The notes under the pieces were generated by a model that was not told the DNA's origin, made no database searches, and was given only the letters and a program-made list of their open reading frames with translations. 64,000 nucleotides of DNA from Neobacillus sp. WH10 (GTDB taxonomy: Bacteria; Bacillota; Bacilli; Bacillales; Cytobacillaceae). Positions 44,774 through 53,274 of this stretch are shown here, piece by piece (the first letter of the stretch is position 1; each line of letters starts with the position of its first letter). The DNA lies in NCBI RefSeq assembly GCF_030123405.1, contig NZ_CP126110.1, positions 1,116,001 to 1,180,000 on the forward strand, written 5' to 3'. Made by a program: the position numbers and the translations under genes.

Positions 44774-45190
44774 ATGGAAGAATATCACTTTCAGGTAAGG
44801 TGGGGCGACACCGATGCAGCAGGCATCGTGTTTTATCCCAATTTTTATAAGTGGATGGATGAAGCAACTCATGAATTTTTGACGAAAATCGGTTCTCCTT
44901 CTTCTAAACTTTACACGGAACAACAGATTGGCGTGCCATTGCTCGAAGCAACATGCAAGTTCATGTCTCCTCTGTTTTTTGAAGATCATGTAGTTGTTCA
45001 GAGTACAGTCAAAGAATTGCATAATAAAGTCTTTAAAATTCAGCATGTTTTTGTAAAAGGGGTAAAGACGGTTGCAGAAGGTTATGAAATTCGGGCATGG
45101 ACTTCTTTTAAAGGAAAAGCAAAAGCGTATCCAATCCCTGAGGACATTCGCAGGAAAATGATGCAACAGACAGAAACAGTAGAGGGGTGA
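44774..45190 (+). CDS. Hot-dog fold acyl-CoA thioesterase (4-hydroxybenzoyl-CoA type)
   Basis: 4HBT-family thioesterase of 138 residues. The active-site segment WGDTDAAGIVFYPNFYKW (10-27) with Asp14 corresponds to the catalytic loop of 4-hydroxybenzoyl-CoA thioesterases. Located between the CoA ligase and acyl-CoA dehydrogenase, with the next start only 5 bp after its stop. It would release a free hydroxybenzoate or gentisate from its CoA ester. YbgC-type general thioesterase is the alternative. Confidence 0.9.
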   Translation: MEEYHFQVRWGDTDAAGIVFYPNFYKWMDEATHEFLTKIGSPSSKLYTEQQIGVPLLEATCKFMSPLFFEDHVVVQSTVKELHNKVFKIQHVFVKGVKTVAEGYEIRAWTSFKGKAKAYPIPEDIRRKMMQQTETVEG

Positions 45191-45194
45191 AGCG

Positions 45195-46901
45195 ATGCTG
45201 ACGAAAGAAAGGAGTAACAAGAACTTTTTAACCAATGATCTTTCACCAGAAGAAATCTTTACACCTGAGGATTTTAGTGATGAACATGAAATGGTAGTGG
45301 ACTTGACTTATAAGTTTGTGACAAATGAAGTGATGCCTGAACTGACAAAGATTGAGGAACAGGATTTCTCGGAAACGGTTCGTTTGATGAAAAAGGCAGG
45401 AGGCCTTGGGCTCATTAGTGCCGACATTCCGATGGACGACGGCGGTTTAGAACTGGGAAAGGTAAGTGCCACCATTATTTCGGAAGTGATGGCCATTGGG
45501 CGCTCCTTTTCGATCACATTCGGCGGACAGACTGGCATAGGGGCACTTCCAATTGCGTATTTCGGAACAGAAATGCAAAAAAAGGCCTATCTTCCGGGGA
45601 TCTTAACCGGTGAAAGAATTGCCGCCTATGCCTTGACAGAACCTTCCTCCGGTACGGATGCCATGAGTATAAAGACAACGGCAGTGTTATCAGATAATGG
45701 CGGCTTTTACATTTTAAATGGCGAAAAGCAGTGGATTACGAATGCTGCTTTTGCAAATATTTTTATCGTTTATGCGAAAGTAGCTGGGGGAAAATTAACG
45801 GCCTTTATCGTAGAGAAAAATTATGATGGCGTTTCTACCGGTTCAGAGGAGAAAAAAATGGGTTTAAAAGGGTCCTCTACTCGTTCGCTTATTTTAGAAA
45901 ATGTGCAAGTACCTGTCGAAAATGTAATTGGGGAGGTCGGCCGAGGACATACGATTGCTTTTAATATTTTAAATATTGGTCGCCATAAACTCGCTGCTAC
46001 CGCACTCGGAATCGCCAAACGAGCAATTGAACTTGGCGTTAAATATGCAAATGAACGACAGCAATTTGGGCAGAGGATTTCCAACTTTCCTTTAATAAAA
46101 AATAAAATCGCCGATATGGTGATCCACACATATGTAAATGAAAGTGCTGTATATAGAACAGCTGGTGCCATGCAAAGTGGTTTCAATGAGATGAAACAAA
46201 CGGGTGCAAGTTTTGCCCAAACGATTGCACAGTATGCAGTGGAGTGTTCGATTAATAAAATCATGTCCACGGAAGTGCTGGATATAGTTGTTGATGAAAC
46301 GCTACAGATTCATGGGGGCAACGGTTATATGACAGAATATGAAATTGAGACACTCTATCGCGATTCCAGGGTTTTCCGAATTTTCGAAGGGACGAATGAA
46401 ATCAACAGAATTCTGATAGCCGATACCCTTTCAAAAGGCTATGACGCTAGACCTGAGATGAATATCAGAGAGGAAGAAGGCCCTCTTCAGCGGGAGATGT
46501 TAACGCTAGAGCTATTGAAAAATCTATATCATGCCGCAATGGAAGCTTTCCAAAAGAATAGCCTTAGTCATTTTAACGAAGAACAGGAAACAGCAGCTTT
46601 CATTGCTGATCTTGTGACCGGAATCTATGCCGCCGAGAGTTCCATACTAAGGACACTAAAGGCTGTAAAGACCACGGGTGAAGAACGAAACCGTCAAAAA
46701 CTTGATTGTACAAAGGTATACATTCATCAAACCTCCCAGCAAATTGCTTTAAGGGCACTTAACATGATTGACCATCTTGGAGAAGAAGATAGGTTTGTCC
46801 TAATAACCGGGCGGCTAATCAGGAGCAGTCAAGGGGACTTTATCAAAACCAAGAGAAGAATCGCTGACTTTGTGATAAATGCTGACAAGTACAAATGTTA
46901 A
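45195..46901 (+). CDS. Acyl-CoA dehydrogenase, long FadE-like form
   Basis: FAD-dependent acyl-CoA dehydrogenase of 568 residues, about 180 more than the short family form; the extra C-terminal helical domain resembles Bacillus FadE. Signatures: YALTEPSSGTDAMSIKTTA, GEKQWITNA, YANERQQFGQRI, and IFEGTNEINR with its Glu. AGGGGTG lies upstream of the ATG. It would make the first double bond in the CoA-activated side chain. The electron-transfer flavoprotein it needs is not in the window. Confidence 0.92.
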   Translation: MLTKERSNKNFLTNDLSPEEIFTPEDFSDEHEMVVDLTYKFVTNEVMPELTKIEEQDFSETVRLMKKAGGLGLISADIPMDDGGLELGKVSATIISEVMAIGRSFSITFGGQTGIGALPIAYFGTEMQKKAYLPGILTGERIAAYALTEPSSGTDAMSIKTTAVLSDNGGFYILNGEKQWITNAAFANIFIVYAKVAGGKLTAFIVEKNYDGVSTGSEEKKMGLKGSSTRSLILENVQVPVENVIGEVGRGHTIAFNILNIGRHKLAATALGIAKRAIELGVKYANERQQFGQRISNFPLIKNKIADMVIHTYVNESAVYRTAGAMQSGFNEMKQTGASFAQTIAQYAVECSINKIMSTEVLDIVVDETLQIHGGNGYMTEYEIETLYRDSRVFRIFEGTNEINRILIADTLSKGYDARPEMNIREEEGPLQREMLTLELLKNLYHAAMEAFQKNSLSHFNEEQETAAFIADLVTGIYAAESSILRTLKAVKTTGEERNRQKLDCTKVYIHQTSQQIALRALNMIDHLGEEDRFVLITGRLIRSSQGDFIKTKRRIADFVINADKYKC

Positions 46902-46957
46902 TCGATTTTTGAAATTCATATGACGGATAGAATTCTATCCATAAAGGAGCGGTATTC

Positions 46958-48187
46958 ATGGCAAAAGAAAATCAATACGATGCGATTGTCGTCGGCGCCG
47001 GGCCAGTAGGACTTGTTGCAGGGCTTGCTTTACAAAAAAAGGGGATATCTACTTTAGTAGTGGAAGCAGACCCATTCGGCCGCCCGCGTCCAGGAAGCAG
47101 GGCTATTTATTTGCACAGTGCCACATTAAAACTTCTTGAGGAAACTTCCAAAGGTCTTGGTTTTACACTAGCCCGAAACGGCGTCATTTGGCCCATCAAA
47201 CGAACTCTCTACAAAGGAAAAGAAGTATATGTACGTAATTACGGAAAAACCGATCACACCGATCCAAACAAATTGCCTCATTTTACCTCCCTCCATCAAG
47301 ATGAAATTGAAAAGCATGTGTATGAGGCTTGTGTGGAAGCAGGAGTTGAATTTATTTGGAATTCTCCGGTAGAGAAATTAGATATTACAGACGCTGGAGT
47401 GAAATTAACCACTAAATCGGGTGAAACCTGGGATGCGCATTACATTATCGGTTGTGATGGTGCACGTTCAGTTATCAGAGAGCAGGCTGGATTAAAGTTA
47501 GAAGGTCCACGTACAGCAGATACATTCCTTGTTGTTGATACAAAAGAGGATGAAGAGAATCCCCTTCCTTTAGAGCGAATCTTTCATTATCAACATCCGG
47601 CAATGGGTGGAAGAAACGTCATGTTTGTTCCATTTAAAGGTGGATGGCGTATTGACCTGCAGCTGCTTGAGTCTGATCGACCAGAAGATTATATCGATAT
47701 AGAAAGTGTCAAGAAGTGGCTGCCAAAAGTAATGGATGCGAAATATGCCGAGCAGATCACATGGGTGTCTTCCTATCGTTTCCATCAAGTTGTTGCAAAT
47801 TCGTTTACCGATTCTAAACGCCGTATTCTATTAGCTGGAGAAGCTGCTCATTTATTTGCACCATTTGGTGCGCGCGGACTAAATTCTGGTGTGCCAGATG
47901 CTATTGTTGCCATAAGAGGGATCGAGAAAGCATTACAATCTCGTTCTGAAGAAGAGCGGGCAGCAGCGATTGAAGCAGTTGCAGATGAGCGCCGCATTGC
48001 TGCCAAATGGAATCGTGATGCTTCAACCACTGCACTAAATCATCTCCAGGGGAATTCTCCTGAAATGAATATGAAGCGAGAAGTCGCAGCTTCCCTGGTA
48101 TCGATTGTTCCAAGATTGGGAAGATGGCTGGATGAAGGACCGTATGGGCCAAAGTTCGGACCGCCTGAACTCACAACAAAATATTAG
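46958..48187 (+). CDS. FAD-dependent aromatic monooxygenase (group A)
   Basis: Flavoprotein hydroxylase of 409 residues. FAD motifs: GAGPVGLVAGLALQKKG, the DG motif region GCDGARSVIREQ, and the GD-like motif LAGEAAHLFAPFGARGLNSG. NADH- or NADPH-dependent ring hydroxylation is expected. It is followed by the gentisate ring-cleavage genes, so its product, directly or after thioester hydrolysis, should be gentisate. Candidates are hydroxybenzoyl-CoA 1-hydroxylase with carboxyl shift (as in Brevibacillus PhgB), salicylyl-CoA 5-hydroxylase, or 3-hydroxybenzoate 6-hydroxylase. The adjacent ligase and thioesterase favour a CoA-ester substrate. AAAGGAGCGG supports the start. Confidence 0.9.
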   Translation: MAKENQYDAIVVGAGPVGLVAGLALQKKGISTLVVEADPFGRPRPGSRAIYLHSATLKLLEETSKGLGFTLARNGVIWPIKRTLYKGKEVYVRNYGKTDHTDPNKLPHFTSLHQDEIEKHVYEACVEAGVEFIWNSPVEKLDITDAGVKLTTKSGETWDAHYIIGCDGARSVIREQAGLKLEGPRTADTFLVVDTKEDEENPLPLERIFHYQHPAMGGRNVMFVPFKGGWRIDLQLLESDRPEDYIDIESVKKWLPKVMDAKYAEQITWVSSYRFHQVVANSFTDSKRRILLAGEAAHLFAPFGARGLNSGVPDAIVAIRGIEKALQSRSEEERAAAIEAVADERRIAAKWNRDASTTALNHLQGNSPEMNMKREVAASLVSIVPRLGRWLDEGPYGPKFGPPELTTKY

Positions 48188-48256
48188 TCCTAGCAAAAGT
48201 GCAGGAAATAGATTTTGAGATTAATATTTCGGGCAATAGCAAAGGAGCGGAGTAAA

Positions 48257-48814
48257 ATGGCGCTGGTGGAATTAATAAACGAAGAAAAGGATAGTCTGGG
48301 GGCTCGTTCCATGAATGAAATGGTGAAACGGCTAACAACCATTAACTGGTATAAGAACGTTGGACAGCAGAATATAGAAGCGGAGCAGAAAATAGACCAA
48401 TTCATGAGTTCTCTTAACATTCATGAATATGAAATAAGGTGGATTTCAAGAGACCAAGTAACAAAAACGATTCTACGGCTTTCATTTGAAGGCAGTGCTT
48501 TCTGGGAAGCACTTAAGGAAGTGCCAGACCAGCTAAAGGAGAAAATCGTCCATGCCGGAAATGACACCCTTCTTGCTGATATGGTAGATAAAATACCTGA
48601 AGCGATCTTCCACGGAGCATATTCACAAGCATTCAACTTTTTTAGTGACGAGGAAGCCGTTCAATTTCTCGTTGGACATGCGATGTACGTTAGTGTTCTT
48701 GCATGTGCCGCTGAATTAACGGAGGGCAATAATACTTTCCTTCCCATTGTGGAATTACTTGAAGCAGGGCATTTACCCCTTGGTCCAGAAGGCGATATAT
48801 TTTATCTCTTGTGA
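48257..48814 (+). CDS. Uncharacterised protein of the gentisate operon
   Basis: Protein of 185 residues that I do not recognise. It looks soluble and mainly alpha-helical, acidic overall, without signal peptide or membrane segment; a Trp/Tyr-containing stretch (TTINWYKNVGQQNIEAEQ) and a hydrophobic C-terminal segment (VGHAMYVSVLACAAELTEG) stand out. AAAGGAGCGG at 48241-48250 selects ATG 48257 rather than an in-frame ATG at 48215. It lies between the monooxygenase and the FAH hydrolase in the same direction, so a role in aromatic degradation, such as an accessory or small-molecule-binding protein, is likely but unproven. Confidence 0.8.
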   Translation: MALVELINEEKDSLGARSMNEMVKRLTTINWYKNVGQQNIEAEQKIDQFMSSLNIHEYEIRWISRDQVTKTILRLSFEGSAFWEALKEVPDQLKEKIVHAGNDTLLADMVDKIPEAIFHGAYSQAFNFFSDEEAVQFLVGHAMYVSVLACAAELTEGNNTFLPIVELLEAGHLPLGPEGDIFYLL

Positions 48815-48867
48815 GCCATTTTTAGGGTATGGAAAGGGAATATAGATTTGAGGAAAGGGAGATCACG

Positions 48868-49812
48868 ATGAAACTTGTTACGTTTACTCATAATGGAGAA
48901 TCCAGGATTGCTGCTATAGAAAATCGGAAATTGATTGATCTTCATGCAGCGTTTAAAACCAAACTGACATCAGAAGGGAAACTTCGAGCTGCTCAAATTG
49001 CAGAAGCCTTTGTACCGAAGGATATGAATGGATTTTTGCAAGGGGGAACAGAAAGTCTAAAGCTGGCAAAAGAGGCTATCGCTTATGCACTTAAAAATGA
49101 AAGCTCGGTTCAACTAATTTTTGAAGAAGATGAAGTAAAAATGGAGGCACCGGTCCCATCCCCAGGAAAAATAGTTTGTGTTGGTCATAATTATCGTGAG
49201 CATATTTTGGAAATGAAACGGGAGCTGCCGCCGTATCCGCTCGTTTTTGCGAAGTTTGCTAATACCGTTATCGGTCCGCAAGATGATATTCCGTTTTATC
49301 CTATTTCCGAGCAGCTGGATTACGAAGCAGAATTCGCCTTTGTCATTGGGAAGCGAGCTCGAAATGTTACGCAGGAAGATGCCCTTGATTATGTAGCTGG
49401 ATATACAATCGTCAACGATGTTACTTATCGTGACATTCAACGCCGTACACTTCAGTGGCTTCAAGGGAAAACAGTTGATGGGAGTGCTCCAATGGGCCCT
49501 TGGTTGATGACAGCTGATGAATTGACCGATCCATCTGGTTTGGATATTGTCTTAACGGTTAATGGAGAGAAACGTCAACACTCTAACACTGCAAATCTCG
49601 TTTTCTCTGTCCAATACCTGGTTGAATTTTTATCAGAGCTAATGACGCTCGAGCCGGGCGATGTCATCCTGACAGGGACTCCGGGGGGAGTAGGTGTCGC
49701 ACAGAATCCGCAAAAATTCCTTAAAGATGGAGATCTCGTTCGTATTGAGGTCGATCAAGTAGGAGTGCTTGAAAATAGAGTAAAACTTACGACGGAGGTG
49801 CCTGTTGGATGA
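48868..49812 (+). CDS. Fumarylacetoacetate hydrolase family protein (probable fumarylpyruvate hydrolase)
   Basis: FAH-family C-C hydrolase of 314 residues. Metal ligands are seen in LDYEAEFAFVIG (two Glu) and the Asp in YTIVNDVTYRD; the catalytic region GKIVCVGHNYREH and the end LEPGDVILTGTPGGVG are typical. GGGAGAT lies 6-8 nt before ATG 48868; an ATG at 48829 lacks a site. The stop overlaps the DinB gene (ATGA). Next to gentisate dioxygenase and a maleylpyruvate-isomerase-type DinB protein it most likely splits fumarylpyruvate into fumarate and pyruvate. Confidence 0.92.
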   Translation: MKLVTFTHNGESRIAAIENRKLIDLHAAFKTKLTSEGKLRAAQIAEAFVPKDMNGFLQGGTESLKLAKEAIAYALKNESSVQLIFEEDEVKMEAPVPSPGKIVCVGHNYREHILEMKRELPPYPLVFAKFANTVIGPQDDIPFYPISEQLDYEAEFAFVIGKRARNVTQEDALDYVAGYTIVNDVTYRDIQRRTLQWLQGKTVDGSAPMGPWLMTADELTDPSGLDIVLTVNGEKRQHSNTANLVFSVQYLVEFLSELMTLEPGDVILTGTPGGVGVAQNPQKFLKDGDLVRIEVDQVGVLENRVKLTTEVPVG

Positions 49813-50312
49813 GCAAGCAGATACAAGTTAGTGCAATCGAATCGCTCCGTGAATCGATTGGTAAAATAGAAACGCTTGTAATGTCTCTTCCGGAAGAAAC
49901 AATCCGTTGGAAACCATCGGAAGACGAATGGTCGATTATGCAAATCATGACACATATTGTTGAAGCCATTCCGTATTGGGGGAAAGAAATAAAGAATATT
50001 AAGTCACAGCCTGATCAACCATGGGGGCGAGGCCTGATAGATGAAGTACGATTACTGGCAGTCTCCAAAGAGAATGTAACAAACTTATCCGTAGAAATAG
50101 TTGTTCAACAACTCCATTCCATCCCTCCCACGGTTGAAAAGGTGCTAACAACATTGACAAGTGAAGATTTAGCTCTTAAGGCTCCAAGCCGCAATCCTCG
50201 TTTTGACGGCAAGCCGATTGAATTCATTGTTAACCACCTCATCGTAGAACATGCAGAAAAACATTACAGTCAGATGAAGCGAAATGTATCGAAATATAAT
50301 CAGCAGCTGTAA
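49809..50312 (+). CDS. DinB-fold protein, probable bacillithiol-dependent maleylpyruvate isomerase
   Basis: DinB-superfamily metalloprotein of 167 residues with putative metal ligands His49 (MTHIVEAIPYW) and the pair His148/His152 (EHAEKHYSQ). Mycothiol-dependent maleylpyruvate isomerase belongs to this fold. In Bacillaceae bacillithiol is the likely thiol. It overlaps the FAH gene by 4 bp and precedes gentisate dioxygenase by 14 bp, exactly where cis-trans isomerisation of maleylpyruvate to fumarylpyruvate is needed. Function is inferred from fold and context. Confidence 0.85.
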   Translation: MSKQIQVSAIESLRESIGKIETLVMSLPEETIRWKPSEDEWSIMQIMTHIVEAIPYWGKEIKNIKSQPDQPWGRGLIDEVRLLAVSKENVTNLSVEIVVQQLHSIPPTVEKVLTTLTSEDLALKAPSRNPRFDGKPIEFIVNHLIVEHAEKHYSQMKRNVSKYNQQL

Positions 50313-50326
50313 AGGAGGGACAAGAA

Positions 50327-51439
50327 ATGGCCGAAAAGAATACCTTTTTCGAAAGTGCACTCGTACAGGATTTTAACCGTGATCTTGAGCAGTATCATCT
50401 TGGCCCATTGTGGAATGCGATTCCTGATTTAATGAAACATACCCCTGAGCCGCATGCACAAGCATATCTTTGGAAACATGAATTACTGCATAAAAAATTG
50501 ATGGAAGCGACACAAATTTTTACACCGGACCGTGGGGGAGAACGCCGGGCTATCTATTTACAGAACCCTGGGCTGAATTATAGAAAGCCTTGGGGTTGGG
50601 CATCGACTACACAAACGTTATATGCTGCTGTTCAATTAATCCTGCCGGGAGAGACTGCTCCTTCCCATCGTCATGTCCAGAATGCTCTCCGCTTTGTCAT
50701 GGAGGGAGAAGGTGCTTACTCCATTGTCCAGGGAGAGCGTATTTTCATGGAACGTGGAGATTTCCTCACGACGCCAAATGGACTTTGGCATGGGCACGGT
50801 CATCCTGGTGATAAGCCGATGATATGGATGGATTGCCTTGACATCCCGACCATCTACTATCTTGGAGGGACGTTCTTTGAGCCGTATCCGGAAAAAATTG
50901 AACAGCCAAAGGTTCCGGACAATTATACTGCTCAACGCTACGAAGGTGGAATGGTCCGCCCTATTTCGGACCGTTATGAAAAAAAAGCTCCTCTTGGTTC
51001 ATATAAGTGGTCGGGGACAGATGCGGCGATTAATGGTCTAAGCCGGTTTGAACCGGATGCCTTCGACGGCTATGCCGTTGAATACATTAACCCATCCAAT
51101 GGGGAGACAGCGTGTCCAACCATAGCAGCTTGGATGCAAAAATTACCTGCAGGCTTTAAAGGAAAAGCCCATCGCCACACACATGCATCCGTTTATCACG
51201 TTCATGAGGGGGCAGGCTGCACTATCATAAATGGAATCCGTTTTGACTGGACTAAAGGTGATTTCTTTGTTGTGCCGAACTGGGCATGGCACGAACACAT
51301 AGCGTCAGAAGACAGCTATCTGTTCTCTACTAACGACCTGCCGATTTTAGAGAAATTTGGGTTAGAACGCAAGCAGGAATACGATTACCATAACGGACAT
51401 CAAATGATAACAGGAGAATTCGAGCCGGCTCTGCCATGA
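50327..51439 (+). CDS. Gentisate 1,2-dioxygenase
   Basis: Bicupin Fe(II) ring-cleavage dioxygenase of 370 residues, converting gentisate and O2 to maleylpyruvate. First cupin carries the iron ligands: His114 and His116 in APSHRHVQNALRF and His155 in GLWHGHGHPG; the second cupin has AHRHTHASVYHVHEG and WAWHEH. Substrate-side residues RKPWGWAST are also in place. Ribosome site AAAGGAGGG. It anchors the identification of the cluster as a gentisate route; 1-hydroxy-2-naphthoate or salicylate dioxygenase relatives are less likely because of the isomerase and FAH partners. Confidence 0.95.
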   Translation: MAEKNTFFESALVQDFNRDLEQYHLGPLWNAIPDLMKHTPEPHAQAYLWKHELLHKKLMEATQIFTPDRGGERRAIYLQNPGLNYRKPWGWASTTQTLYAAVQLILPGETAPSHRHVQNALRFVMEGEGAYSIVQGERIFMERGDFLTTPNGLWHGHGHPGDKPMIWMDCLDIPTIYYLGGTFFEPYPEKIEQPKVPDNYTAQRYEGGMVRPISDRYEKKAPLGSYKWSGTDAAINGLSRFEPDAFDGYAVEYINPSNGETACPTIAAWMQKLPAGFKGKAHRHTHASVYHVHEGAGCTIINGIRFDWTKGDFFVVPNWAWHEHIASEDSYLFSTNDLPILEKFGLERKQEYDYHNGHQMITGEFEPALP

Positions 51440-51584
51440 TCCTGTTGTATCACGTGGTTCATAGCTGCCTTGTGATAGCCATTCTTAGAGAATAGGATGA
51501 CCATCCTTGCGGGGGAAGAAGAATTTTTTTAATTCCTCCGTATCCGTAGGATGGAACGAGTTCATGTTAAAGGAGTGCAAAATT

Positions 51585-53054
51585 ATGAATGAAAGACAGG
51601 AATCAAAATCCTCCGTCAGTAAAAGCGAGAAAAGTACAAATGAACTTTGGAACTGGACGGCTAGAGAACTCGCTCATGGGATCCGCACTAAAGTGATTTC
51701 CTCCCGTGAAGCCGTAATAAGTTGTCTCAACCGAATTGATCAAGTTAATCCTAAAATTAATGCAATAGTAGAGGTATTAGCTGAAGAAGCCCTTCATGCA
51801 GCCAGTGAAGCTGATCAAGCTGTGTCAAATGGGGAGGATCTTGGGCCTCTTCATGGCGTACCAACCGCAACTAAGATTAATAGTCATCAAGCAGGGCATG
51901 CCACGACAGAAGGGGTTGTTGCCTTCAAAGATAATATTGCTTCTCATGATAGCCCGCCAATTGCAAACTTACGAAAGGCGGGAGCGGTATTTATCGGCCG
52001 AACTAACGTGCCTTCTTTTAGTTTAAGATGGTTTTCCAATAACGATTTACACGGTCGGACACTTAATCCTTGGGATTCCTCTAGAACACCAGGTGGTTCA
52101 AGTGGAGGATCTGGTGCAGCTGTTGCATGCGGAATGGTGCCAATTGCGCATGGTAATGATATTGCGGGCTCCATTCGTTATCCGGCATATGCATGTGGGG
52201 TAACAGGTTTAAGGCCCACTGTGGGACGTATACCAAGCTGGGCAGGATCTGTTGATGCTGACCAGTCACTTGCCGTTCAAATGATGTCAACACAGGGACC
52301 TTTGGCACGGAATGTAGGAGATTTACGTCTAGCTCTTTCTGCAATGTCTTCCATTGATCCGCGTGATTGCATTCAATCACCTGTTCCCTTAATAGGAGAA
52401 CCACTTAAACGCCCAATTCGTGTAGGATTATTGCGAGATGTAGGTGTCATAAAGCTTCATTCTTCTGTTAATCAGGCTTTAGATGCTGCAGCTTCCTACT
52501 TAAACGATGCTGGCTATGTGGTAGAGGAAGTAGAACTTCCATTATTTGCTGAGGCATATAAACTTTGGTGGTTAATAGTTTTAGAGGACATCCGTGGAAT
52601 GATGCCTATGATTGAGGAGTTTGGGGATCGGGGTACAAGATTAAATTTACAATATGTTTCCGAAGTTTCTGCAGAATGGTGGGGAGAGCCTAGTCTTGAA
52701 AAATTCAAACGAGGGTATGCACGCCGAGGTACACTTATAATGCAGTTGCAACAGTTCTTAGAAGAATATCCATTACTGCTCCTGCCAATTTCAGCAGAAC
52801 AAGCGTTTAAACAAGATGAGGATATAGAAAGTATTGATAGTGGTCGGCGCCTAATGGCGGCCCAATGGCCAATGTCAGCCATTCCTGTATTAGGCTTTCC
52901 TGCTATATCAGTACCCACATCCGTTATTGATGGTTTGCCGATGGGAGTTCAGCTTTTAGGAAGACGATTTCGAGAGGATACTTTATTTGATGCTGCGGAG
53001 GTAATTGAAGCTCATGCAAGTATCTCAACTCCAATTGACCCCAAATTCGGTTAA
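51585..53054 (+). CDS. Amidase signature family hydrolase
   Basis: Amidase-signature enzyme of 489 residues hydrolysing an amide to acid and ammonia. The Ser-cisSer-Lys triad is complete: Lys97 (PTATKINSH), Ser172 (TPGGSSGGSG) and Ser196 (GNDIAGSIRYPA). AAAGGAGTG at 51569-51577 selects ATG 51585; the frame open from 51507 includes untranslated leader. A 145-bp gap with small hairpins separates it from the dioxygenase gene, so it may be a separate unit. Given the neighbours it might release an aromatic acid from its amide, but the substrate is unknown. Confidence 0.9.
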   Translation: MNERQESKSSVSKSEKSTNELWNWTARELAHGIRTKVISSREAVISCLNRIDQVNPKINAIVEVLAEEALHAASEADQAVSNGEDLGPLHGVPTATKINSHQAGHATTEGVVAFKDNIASHDSPPIANLRKAGAVFIGRTNVPSFSLRWFSNNDLHGRTLNPWDSSRTPGGSSGGSGAAVACGMVPIAHGNDIAGSIRYPAYACGVTGLRPTVGRIPSWAGSVDADQSLAVQMMSTQGPLARNVGDLRLALSAMSSIDPRDCIQSPVPLIGEPLKRPIRVGLLRDVGVIKLHSSVNQALDAAASYLNDAGYVVEEVELPLFAEAYKLWWLIVLEDIRGMMPMIEEFGDRGTRLNLQYVSEVSAEWWGEPSLEKFKRGYARRGTLIMQLQQFLEEYPLLLLPISAEQAFKQDEDIESIDSGRRLMAAQWPMSAIPVLGFPAISVPTSVIDGLPMGVQLLGRRFREDTLFDAAEVIEAHASISTPIDPKFG

Positions 53055-53274
53055 AAATTCTCAGCCTTAATAATAAGTGTAAATTGGTAAGCTTCTTCAA
53101 TTTTTTTCACAAGTATGGTTTTTTCCTTTTTAAATGCACGTCTAAGAGAGCGATTGTTCAAGGGAATTCTTTCACTAACGAAAGATTGTAGGAATAAGGG
53201 GTTCACTTTTACAACAGGAGATTGATTTTTGACCCAGCAGAACAATACTAAAAAAATTAGAGAGGAAAAAGAAA

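Noticed and set aside
53051..53245. 64-codon minus-strand frame between amidase and MFS genes
   Set aside because: No ribosome site, overlaps the end of the amidase gene, no recognisable domain.
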